DNA from: Nitriliruptor sp040882075
GTDB taxonomy: Bacteria > Actinomycetota > Nitriliruptoria > Nitriliruptorales > Nitriliruptoraceae
Length of the DNA: 64,000 nucleotides
Reading direction: 5' to 3'
Assembly (NCBI RefSeq): GCF_040882075.1
Contig: NZ_JBBEBZ010000092.1
Location: forward strand, 1 to 64,000
The position numbers and the translations under genes were made by a program. Under the pieces are notes generated by a model. It saw only the letters and a program-made list of their open reading frames with translations, made no database searches and was not told where the DNA came from. Every line of letters starts with the position of its first letter. Within the stretch, counting starts at the first letter, position 1. Shown in pieces: positions 11,868-22,998 of this stretch.

Positions 11868-12433
11868 CAACCGTCATCCGTACCGCCGTCGGCTCCCTCG
11901 CGGAGGAGCTCGGCGTCCGCCAGGTCGCGGAGCGCCTTGCTGCGGCGACGGGACGGGTCGTTGCCCGCTCGCTGTTTCATCGCGATGAGGTCCTCCGTAC
12001 CGACGACCAGCAGCTCGCCACCGTCGATCGCGACGGGCCCAGCCCGTTCGATGGCCCCGTCCATCCTCGCGTCGAAGGCGACCTGCACCGGCTCGCCGTT
12101 GCGGTGCCGGAAGTTCTCGCTGTGAGCGAACGAGCCGCGGTGCTCGAAACCGACACCGATCAGTGCGTCGCCCACATCGCGACGTTCGACTCGGGAGTAG
12201 GCCGCGAGATCGACATCGATCGTCGCCCGCGGGACGCCGGAACGGACACCGACGGCGAGGCCACCGATGAGCACCACCCGGATCCCAGTGGTGGTCAGGG
12301 CTCGCACGGCATCCCGAAGCGCGGTGAGCTGGTCGGTGGAACCCGTCGTCACCATCTCCCCCCGGCTGAGCGCACGGGCCGCCGCGGTCAGCTCCGAGCT
12401 GACCTCAAGCGCTCCGTACGGCGTGGTCGACAC
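11864..12433 (-). CDS. Nucleotidyltransferase-fold protein (AbiEii / MNT-like)
   Basis: A 189-aa protein. VVLIGGLAVGVRSG followed by ATIDVDLAAY gives the GG...DxD signature of nucleotidyltransferases used as toxins (AbiEii) or MNT-type antitoxins; GTEDLIAMKQRA matches the conserved C-terminal helix of this group. The start is a GTG at 12433, seven bases after a TACGCT hexamer (12441-12446, minus strand), so the mRNA is probably leaderless. It is coupled to the Clp-N frame downstream by GTGA and is divergent from vapBC. A toxin-antitoxin-like or defence role is inferred from the fold and the neighbours. Confidence 0.75.
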   Translation of the reverse strand: MSTTPYGALEVSSELTAAARALSRGEMVTTGSTDQLTALRDAVRALTTTGIRVVLIGGLAVGVRSGVPRATIDVDLAAYSRVERRDVGDALIGVGFEHRGSFAHSENFRHRNGEPVQVAFDARMDGAIERAGPVAIDGGELLVVGTEDLIAMKQRAGNDPSRRRSKALRDLADAELLREGADGGTDDGW

Positions 12434-12440
12434 ACCGAGG

Positions 12441-12446
12441 AGCGTA
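12441..12446 (-). promoter_or_regulatory. Candidate -10 TACGCT of a leaderless unit
   Basis: TACGCT on the minus strand is followed by seven bases and the GTG of the nucleotidyltransferase, the spacing expected for an actinobacterial leaderless transcript. The 146-base gap to vapB holds no gene and must carry both divergent promoters. Confidence 0.5.
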
Positions 12447-12579
12447 CGTCGCCGCCCCTCCGATCGGTGCCCGACCGGAGGCGACGATGACGTACCCAGG
12501 GAACTGGTCCGACGGTAAGCTGGTCGCCTGGTGGAGGGTTTCGGTGCGGAAGGCGCGCCGACGACGCTGGAGGCCCGCG

Positions 12580-12855
12580 GTGAAGACGACGTTGGAGCTG
12601 CCCGACGATCTGGTGCGTGAGATCAAGATCCGGGCAGCGGACGAGAACCGACGCATCAAGGACGTCGTGGCCGATGCGCTCCGACGTGGCCTCGCGCAGC
12701 ACGATGCCGCGATCGGCCGCGCTGACCGACGGGTCCAGTTCCCGCTCGTCGCCTGTGCCCACGAGGCGCGGCCCTCGGAGGCGATGACCCCCGACCGTGT
12801 CGCCGCGATCATCGCGTCGGAAGACGTGGACGATCGCCCGTCCGTGACACCGTGA
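12580..12855 (+). CDS. VapB-type ribbon-helix-helix antitoxin
   Basis: A 91-aa protein. The first 40 residues (KTTLELPDDLVREIKIRA, then IKDVVADALRRGL) form an RHH DNA-binding domain; the remaining acidic/basic tail would wrap the toxin. The GTG at 12580 is preceded by GGAGG with good spacing; an upstream start would add a basic tail with no domain. Its stop overlaps the toxin start as GTGA. RHH antitoxins normally repress their own operon. Confidence 0.85.
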   Translation: MKTTLELPDDLVREIKIRAADENRRIKDVVADALRRGLAQHDAAIGRADRRVQFPLVACAHEARPSEAMTPDRVAAIIASEDVDDRPSVTP

Positions 12856-13288
12856 TCCGTGTGACAGCAACGTGTGGCTCGCGTTGAGCTTGTCCGGCCA
12901 CGGGCACCACCGCACAGCGCGGAGGTGGTTGGAGACCGTCGAGGCGCCGTCCGCGATCCACTTCTGTCGGGCCACACAGCAGACCTTGCTCCGCCTGCTC
13001 ACCATCGCGGCGGTGCTCGCGCCGTACGGCAACCGTCCGCTGACCAACGACGAGGCCTGGTCCGTCTACGCCCAGCTCCTCGACGACGACCGCATCACGT
13101 TCCGTGGTCTCGAGCCCCCCGGCCTCGAGGCTGTCTGGGCACGGTTCGCCCGTCGCGATACCGCATCGCCGAAGTTGTGGATGGACTCGTACCTGGCAGC
13201 GTTCGCGCTCGCCGGCGACCTCACCCTCGTGACCACCGACAACGCGTTCCGGCAGTTCGACGGCCTCGATCTCCTCGTGCTGTCCTGA
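12852..13288 (+). pseudogene. VapC PIN-domain toxin with a 1-base deletion at the first catalytic Asp codon
   Basis: The body is a typical mycobacterial-type PIN ribonuclease (TQQTLLRLLTIAAVL, PLTNDEAWSVYAQLL, then SPKLWMDSYLAAFA and LTLVTTDNAFRQF). A GTG at 12852, coupled to vapB as GTGA, reads V-I-R-V and then only two bases (12864-12865) precede the codons for S-N-V-W-L-A-L. PIN toxins have V-D-S/T-N at this point, so the codon of the catalytic Asp lost one base. As written, translation from 12852 is out of frame, and the in-frame GTG at 12872 would lack the catalytic Asp. Either the toxin is inactivated or the consensus is wrong. Confidence 0.8.
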
Positions 13289-13334
13289 CCGTGCGTGTTC
13301 TGGAGTCAGGTCGTCGCGCGACAGCTACGAGAGA

Positions 13335-13781
13335 TCAGAACAGCCGGTCGTCCCGCGGCACCGGGAACGGCTCGCTGACGGCGATGGCGTCGGCATCGGG
13401 GTGAGCAGGATCGATGACGATCGTGCGGCCGACCGGGCGTGCCGGAAGCGACGGCACCGACAGCGCGGCCGAGCGCCGCTGATCCAGCCAACCGTCACCG
13501 AACGCACGGGAGGCCGCTGGCCCGCGGTCCCACGCGCCGATCCGGTGGTCGTCGGCCGTCTCGACGAGGTCGTCCGGGATCACGATACGAACGGCGTGGT
13601 GCGGCCCGGGCAGCGTGCGCGGTCGGGTCGTGTGGGCGAGGATCTCGAGGATCGGGCCCGCGAAGGACGACGCGTACACGACGGCGCGGCCGACCGAGTT
13701 CCACCGGCCGCCGACGAGTCGCGCGCCGGTCGCGTCGAACGGCGGACGACGGACCTTGCTGATCCGGAACGCGGTCACCAT
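13335..13781 (-). CDS. RES-domain toxin (RES-Xre type)
   Basis: A 148-aa protein matching the RES domain: FRISKV, then GARLVGGRWNSVGRAVVYAS and LEILAHTT, with TIVIDPAHPDADAI near the C-terminus. RES toxins degrade NAD+. The Arg and Ser/Tyr residues of the pocket region appear present. ATG at 13781 directly follows the TAG of the antitoxin (13782-13784), a tight stop-start arrangement. It is convergent with vapC. The frame is intact, unlike its partner's. Confidence 0.85.
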   Translation of the reverse strand: MVTAFRISKVRRPPFDATGARLVGGRWNSVGRAVVYASSFAGPILEILAHTTRPRTLPGPHHAVRIVIPDDLVETADDHRIGAWDRGPAASRAFGDGWLDQRRSAALSVPSLPARPVGRTIVIDPAHPDADAIAVSEPFPVPRDDRLF

Positions 13782-14106
13782 CTACGCCGGCAAGCCGTAC
13801 TCGAGCGCGAGGAGCACGTCCTCGACCCGGCGGTCCCGAGGTCGCTGCGGATCAGATCGACCGGCCGCTCCCCGTCGAGCTGAGGTTGCACCGAGAGGAG
13901 GAACTCGCGCGCGAGCGTGGTGTCCTCCCAGACGTTCGGACAGCGCCACGATCCTGGCGAGGTGTTGCAGCCGTTCGCTCTCCTCCCGCGAGAGGCGATC
14001 GCCGCGTCGAGCGAGGGTGGTCCGGGGCACGATGACCGCCGAGGACGGATGCCACCCGTAGCGCATCGAGAGCAGTCACCAGATCCTCCCACCTGGGCAC
14101 GATCAC
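13782..14106 (-). pseudogene. Xre/MbcA/ParS (DUF2384) antitoxin with displaced reading frames
   Basis: Conserved antitoxin blocks occur in order but in different frames: IVPRWEDLVTALDA (start GTG 14106), HPSSAVIVPRTTLARRG and ERLQHLARIVALSE, then WEDTTLAREFLLSVQPQLDG with PVDLIRSDLG, then RRVEDVLLALEYGLPA. From the ATG at 14066 one frame runs to the correct stop, because shifts near 13940 and 13830 cancel; about 35 residues between them are then scrambled. The family partners RES toxins, and the stop abuts the RES start. Either the antitoxin has decayed or the sequence has local indel errors. Confidence 0.75.
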
Positions 14107-14169
14107 CGTACCGCGTGGGCAGGTCCATCCAGCTGTCGCCGCGGCCGCCCCGCCACGATCGTCGCGGCG

Positions 14170-16224
14170 TCAAGCGCTGGGCTGCAGGTCGTGCTGGAGG
14201 ACCAGCACCGACAGCGGCGGCAGGGTCAGGTTGATCGAGTGCCCGAACCCGTGCGACGGTAACGGCGTGGTCGCCACTCCCCCGTGGTTACCGAGCCCAC
14301 CACCGCCGTACTCGGCGGCGTCCGAGTTGAACCGCTCGGCCCAGAAGCCGCGTTCGGGGACGCCGATCCGGTAGTTGTCGCGGCCCACCGGGGTGAGGTT
14401 GGCGACCACCACGACCTCGCGGTCGCCGTCACGTGTGCGTCGGCGGTAGGAGACCACCGACTGCTCCCAGTCCCCCGCGTCGAGCCACGCGAACCCGTTC
14501 GGGTCCACGTCACCGTCGTGCAACGCAGGTTCGCTCCGGTACAGCCGGGCGATGTCGCCGAGGCAGCGCTGGAGCCCGGCGTGACGTTCGTGTTGCAGCA
14601 GGTGCCAGTCGAGGCTGCGTTCGTTGCCCCACTCCTGCCACTGGCCGAACTCGTCACCCATGAACAGCAGCTTCTTGCCCGGCGTGGTGAACATGTAGGC
14701 GTACAGGGATCGCAGGTTGGCGAACTGCTGCCACTCGTCCCCGGGCATCTTGTTGATCATCGAACCCTTGCCGTGCACCACCTCGTCGTGGGACAGCGGC
14801 AGGCAGTAGTTCTCGGCGAACGCGTACACGGCCCGGAAGGTGAGCTGGTCGTGGTGGTACTTGCGGTGGATCGGATCCTCCTGGAAGTAGGCCAGGGTGT
14901 CGTGCATCCACCCCATGTCCCACTTCATGCCGAAGCCGAGCCCACCGACGTAGGTCGGTCGCGACACCATCGGCCACGCGGTGGATTCCTCGGCGATGGT
15001 CTGCACGCCAGGGAAGGCGGCGTAGACCTCCTCGTTGAAGCGACGCAGGAACGCGATCGCCTCGACGTTCTCGTTCCCGCCCCACTCGTTGGGGATCCAC
15101 TCGCCGTCCTCACGCGAGTAGTCGAGGTAGAGCATCGAGGCGACGGCGTCGACCCGGATCCCGTCGACGTGGTACTCGTCGAGCCAGAACAGCGCCGAGG
15201 ACAGCAGGAAGCTCATCACCTCGGGCCGGCCGTAGTTGAAGATGTAGCTGTTCCAATCGGGGTGGTAGCCCTTGCGCGGGTCGGCGTGCTCGAACAGGTG
15301 GGTGCCATCGAAGTAGGCCAGCCCGTGTTCGTCCGAGGGGAAGTGTGACGGCACCCAGTCGAGGATCACGCCGATGCCGGCCTGGTGCAGCCGGTCGATC
15401 AGGTGCTTGAGGTCCTGCGGGGTCCCGAACCTCGATGTGGGGGCGAAGTACCCGGTGGTCTGGTAGCCCCACGAACCACCGAAGGGGTGCTCGGTGAGCG
15501 GCATGAACTCGACGTGGGTGAACCCGAGCTCCTCGATGTGGGCGATGAGGGGATCGGCCATCTCGGTGTAGTTGAGCGGGCGATCGCCCTCCTCGGGGAT
15601 GCGCTGCCACGACCCGAGGTGCAGCTCGTAGATGGCCATCGGCTGGTCGAGCGCTTGGCGCTGTTCGCGCTCGGCCATCCAGTCGTCGTCGCTCCACTCG
15701 TAGGACAGGTCCCAGATCTTCGAACCGGTCAGCGGCGGGGTCTCGGAGTGCACGGCGAAGGGGTCGGCCTTGTCGACCCGGAAACCGTCGTGGCGCGACC
15801 GGATGTGGAACTTGTAGGTGTCACCCTGCCCCACCTCGGGCACGAACAGCTCCCACACCCCCGACACCCCACGGGGTGCCAGCTGGTGGGTGTCCTTGTC
15901 CCACCCGTTGAAGTCCCCGATCACCGACACCTGCTCGGCGTTCGGCGCCCACACCGAGAAGTGGGGCCCCGTCGACCCCGTCGACGGTCCGCAGGTGCGC
16001 GCCGAGCTTCTCGTGGAGGCGCACGTGCGAGCCCTCGTTGAACAGGTACAGGTCCATGTCACCGAGGATCGAGGTCGCGCCGGCGCCCGGCACGTCCGGC
16101 GGGGGTCCGTCGGCGGGTCGCTCCACCGGAGCATCCGCCACGACGGCGGGCTCGGCGGCACGCGCGGTCTTCCGGGGTGGACGGGAGGGCTTGGGAAACA
16201 CGGGTGGCTCCTGCGTCGGGTCGG

Positions 16225-16228
<4 letters not shown>
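14170..16228 (-). pseudogene. glgB: 1,4-alpha-glucan branching enzyme GlgB, one apparent frameshift
   Basis: GlgB creates alpha-1,6 branches. The GTG at 16228 overlaps the treS-mak stop as GTGA and reads a proline-rich leader, then MDLYLFNEGSHVRLHEKLGA and VDGVDG. The next conserved block, PHFSVWAPNAEQVSVIGDFN, and the rest of the enzyme are one base out of frame. The junction is a GGGGCCCC run at 15963-15970; seven instead of eight bases would give VDGVDGPHFSVW and a 685-aa enzyme. Catalytic motifs IRVDAVASMLYLDY, IAEEST and LSHDEVVHGKGS are intact. A homopolymer error is the likeliest reading, since the gene is central to the GlgE pathway. If the shift is real, translation could only restart inside the CBM48 domain. 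Confidence 0.9.
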
Positions 16229-19646
<3,418 letters not shown>

Positions 19647-19650
<4 letters not shown>

Positions 19651-21638
19651 ACGGGCACCTCCCGGGTCGACGGATCGGATAGCTGCGACAGGTCACGGAC
19701 CACGAAGATGTGTCCGGGGGTCACGTGGGGGTCGAGCTCGACGTAGTTGCGGCGACCCTGCCAGACGTAGCGCGCGTCACCGAGAGCGTCGTAGACCTCG
19801 AAGCGTGGGTCCTCGTCCTCCTCCTCGAAGCCGAGGGCCTCGAGGTCGAGCCAGGTGAACCCGCCCTGCTTCCACGCGGGGTCGACGTTGACGACGCACA
19901 GCACGGTGTCACCCGTCACCGGGTCACGCTTGGAGTAGGCCAGCAGCGCGTCGTTGTCGACCTCGTGCAACGCGAAGGAACGGTCCTGCTGCAGCGCGGG
20001 GTGCTCGTGGCGGATCGCGTTGACCCGGGCGATCAACTCCGCCAGGGAGTGCGGCGCGTCGAGGTCCCAGGTCCGCTGCTGGTACTTCTCGTTGTCGAGG
20101 TACTCCTCGGCACCGGGACGGGCGACGTGCTCCATCAGCTCGAAGGTGGGCCCGTAGATCCCGTAGTTCGCCGTCAGGGTGGCGGCGAGCAGGAGCTTCT
20201 GGACGAAACCCGGCCGGCCGTGCCGTTGCAGGTACTCGGTGAGGATGTCCGGCGTGTTCGGCCACGAGTTCGGCCGGAGGAAGTCCACCTTGTCGGTGAG
20301 GAACAGCTCGGCGTAGTACCGCTCGAGCTCCCACTTCTCGTCGCGCCAGGCGAAGTAGGTGTAGGACTGGTTGAACCCGATGCGCGCGAGCTCCTCCATC
20401 ACGGCCGGCCGCGTGAAGGACTCCGACAGGAAGATCAGGTCGGGGTGGTCGCGGGTCAGCTCGTCGAGGCACCACTCCCAGAACGGGAACGCCTTGGTGT
20501 GAGGGTTGTCGACCCGGAAGATCCGCACGCCCTCGTCGATCCACCGTTCGAACACACCCTTGAGCGCGTTCCACAGCCCCTCCGGGTCGGCGGTCTCGAA
20601 GTCCAGCGGGTAGATGTCCTGGTACTTCTTCGGGGGGTTCTCGGCGTACTGGATGGTCCCGTCGGGCCGGGCGCGGAACCACTCGGGGTGCTCGGTGACC
20701 CACGGGTGGTCCGGCGAACACTGGAAGGCGATGTCCAGCGCCAGCTCGAGCCCGTGCTCCCCGCACGCCGCGACCAGTCGGCGGAGGTCGTCGATCGTGC
20801 CGAGATCGGGGTGGATCGCCTCGTGGCCGCCTTCCTGTCCGCCGATGGCCCAGGGCGAACCGAGGTCGTCCGGCTCGGCGACCACCGAGTTGTTGCGGCC
20901 CTTGCGGTGGCTGCGGCCGATCGGGTGGATCGGCGGCAGGTACAGGACGTCGAAACCGAGGTCGGCGACGTACGGCAGCCGGGCGATCACGTCGTCGAGC
21001 GTCCCGTGCCGGTCGGGGTCGGGCGACGCCGAACGTGGGAACAGCTCGTACCAGGTCGAGTAGCGGGCCCGAGCACGGTCGACGCGCAGCTCGAAGCGGT
21101 CCGATGCCGTGGCGTGGGGCCGCGGGTCGATCCGGGCGACCAGCTCGGTGGCCGCGTCGGAGAGTGCCGGTTCAGCGCGGGCGGGCAGCTCCAGCCGCTC
21201 GTCGACGAGCTGGTCGCGGATGCGGGCGACCTCGGCGCGGTCGTCGCCCTTCGCGCGGTGGTCGTCGAGCAGCTCGGCGCCGATGGCCAGGTCCACACCG
21301 GTGGCCACCCCAGCCTCCAGCTTGGTCAGCGTGTCGCGCTGCCAGGTTCCGAAGCGGTCGATCCAGCCCGTCACGCGGTACTCGTAGCGGCCCGGCTCGT
21401 CGAGGGTGAACACGCCGCGGTGGCGGTCGTTCCCGAGGTGCTCCATAGGCGCCTCGGACCAGCGGCGTGCGCCCTTCGGGCGCCAGCAGACCGTGGCGAG
21501 CACCGCATCGTGGGAGTCGGCGAACACGTCGGCTTCGACGTCGATGAGCTCCCCGACCGACCGTTTCGCGGGGTAGCGGCCCCCGTCGACCTGCGGACGG
21601 ACGGCGCGGACGGCGACGCGTCGGTTGGTGGCGCTCAC
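19647..21638 (-). CDS. glgE: Alpha-1,4-glucan:maltose-1-phosphate maltosyltransferase GlgE
   Basis: GlgE extends alpha-glucan chains with maltose from maltose-1-phosphate. The product is 663 aa from GTG 21638, with a GAGAGGG about 10 bases upstream. An N-terminal beta-domain (about 1-100) precedes the GH13_3 barrel: YSTWYELFPRS, IHPIGRSHRKGRNN, IFRVDNPHTK (nucleophile), FLSESFTRP (acid/base) and NTPDILTEYLQ (Asp). It opens the operon; a TAGCGT at 21704-21709 on the minus strand is a plausible -10. The 157 bases up to the divergent desulfurase gene are the promoter region of the whole glucan locus. Confidence 0.96.
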
Positions 21639-21703
21639 GGGTCGTGATCCCTCTCGCTGCGGTGATGTCACCGGCCCGCCCCGGACCGGACCGGTCGTTG
21701 CCG

Positions 21704-21709
21704 ACGCTA
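21704..21709 (-). promoter_or_regulatory. Candidate -10 TAGCGT of the glgE operon
   Basis: TAGCGT on the minus strand, 65 bases before the glgE GTG, matches the hexamer found ahead of many other units in the window. No convincing -35 is visible. Confidence 0.4.
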
Positions 21710-21783
21710 GGGCAGGTCGCGCGAGACCGGGTCGGACGGTCGTCCACCCCGTCCCGAGCCAGGATCGCGGCCGTGGCCTGCCG

Positions 21784-21789
21784 TAGGGT
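21784..21789 (+). promoter_or_regulatory. Candidate leaderless -10 TAGGGT
   Basis: TAGGGT ends six bases before the GTG at 21796. With no ribosome-binding site before that GTG, a leaderless transcript is the simplest reading. Confidence 0.5.
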
Positions 21790-21795
21790 GCGGTC

Positions 21796-22953
21796 GTGCG
21801 CACCCGGATGTACCTCGATCACGCCGCCGTCTGGCCGCTCCGAGCGGAGGCGGCGGCTGCGTGGACGGACGCCGCGGAGGTCGCCGTCGGCGATCCCGCC
21901 CGCGCGCACGCCGAGGGACGCGCGTCGGCGGAGCTCCTCGAACGGGCGACCACCGCCACGGCCGCGGCCGTCGGTGCAGCCCCCGACGCGGTCACCTGGA
22001 CCTCCGGCGGGACCGAAGCCGTGCACCTCGCCGTCATCGGGACAGCCCGCGCCGACGCGCTGGCCGGCGGCACCCGCCGCCACATCATCACCTCCGCGGT
22101 GGAGCACTCCGCGGTCCTGGCCGCCTGCGAGCGGCTCCGGACCGACCACGGGTTCGAGGTCGACGTCGTCGACGTGGACCGGTCCGGCGCCGTCGACCCG
22201 GACGCCGTGGCGGCGAAGCTGACCGACCGGACCCTCGCGGTCCACCTCCAACACGCCAACCACGAGGTCGGCACCCTGCAGCCGGTCGTCGAGGTCGCTC
22301 GGCGGTGCCGGACCGTCGGCGCGCTGCTCCACGTCGACGCCTGCCAGACCGTCGGGCAGGTCGGGCTGTCGGTCGAGGATCTCGGTGCCGACCTGTTGAC
22401 CGCGAGCGCCGCGAAGTTCGGCGGTCCCCGCGGGGTGGGGTTCCTCGCCCAGGGGCCACGCGGACGGGTCGTCGCCGTCCAGGAGGGCGACGATCGCCAG
22501 CGTCGCCAGCGGGCCGGCCAGATCGACGTCCCGGCCGTGGCCGCGGCCGCGGTGGCGCTCCAGGTCGCGATCGACGGGATGCAGACCGAGCACTCCGCCC
22601 GCGAGGTCGTGCGTCGGCACCTGCGGACGCGGCTGCCGGATGTCGTCACCGATCTCGAGGTCCACGGTCCCCTCGCCGACGCCCACCCGGGCATCGTCGC
22701 GGTGTCCGCGCTGTACGTCGACGGCGAGGCGCTGGTGGGTGCGCTCGACGCCGCCGGCTTCGCGGTGCACTCCGGTTCCTCCTGCGCGTCGACCAGCGGC
22801 CAGCCCTCCCACGTCCTGGTCGCGATGGGGGCACTGACCCACGGCCACGTCCGGATCTCCCACGGTCCGGACGTGACCGTCGCCGACGCGGACCGGTTCA
22901 TCGACGCCTACGCCACGGCGGTGACCGACCTCCGGGCCCGGGTGGGCAGGTAG
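21796..22953 (+). CDS. Cysteine desulfurase-like PLP protein (NifS/IscS family)
   Basis: A 385-aa class V aminotransferase-fold enzyme that would take sulfur from cysteine. YLDHAAVWPLR starts the fold; TWTSGGTEAVHLAV binds the cofactor phosphate; SAAKFGGPRGVGF carries the PLP lysine; HSGSSCASTSGQPSH carries the reactive Cys on its loop. Two departures from IscS: the His before the PLP Lys is Ala, and the usual ANNE is ANHE. It may be a paralogue rather than the housekeeping IscS. The start is GTG 21796; ATG 21808 is possible. A tusA gene 3 kb downstream is a plausible sulfur acceptor. Confidence 0.8.
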   Translation: MRTRMYLDHAAVWPLRAEAAAAWTDAAEVAVGDPARAHAEGRASAELLERATTATAAAVGAAPDAVTWTSGGTEAVHLAVIGTARADALAGGTRRHIITSAVEHSAVLAACERLRTDHGFEVDVVDVDRSGAVDPDAVAAKLTDRTLAVHLQHANHEVGTLQPVVEVARRCRTVGALLHVDACQTVGQVGLSVEDLGADLLTASAAKFGGPRGVGFLAQGPRGRVVAVQEGDDRQRRQRAGQIDVPAVAAAAVALQVAIDGMQTEHSAREVVRRHLRTRLPDVVTDLEVHGPLADAHPGIVAVSALYVDGEALVGALDAAGFAVHSGSSCASTSGQPSHVLVAMGALTHGHVRISHGPDVTVADADRFIDAYATAVTDLRARVGR

Positions 22954-22958
22954 GCCCG

Positions 22959-22964
22959 TAGGCT
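22959..22964 (+). promoter_or_regulatory. Candidate -10 TAGGCT
   Basis: TAGGCT lies 34 bases before the acyl-CoA synthetase GTG and just after the desulfurase stop, suggesting that the synthetase has its own promoter. Confidence 0.4.
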
Positions 22965-22998
22965 CGCGATCCACCGTCAGTGACCGGGAGAGCTCGAC

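Noticed and set aside
11864..14106. A complete phage-defence island
   Set aside because: Only a nucleotidyltransferase, a Clp-N fragment and two toxin-antitoxin pairs are present; there is no restriction, CBASS, retron or similar effector set.
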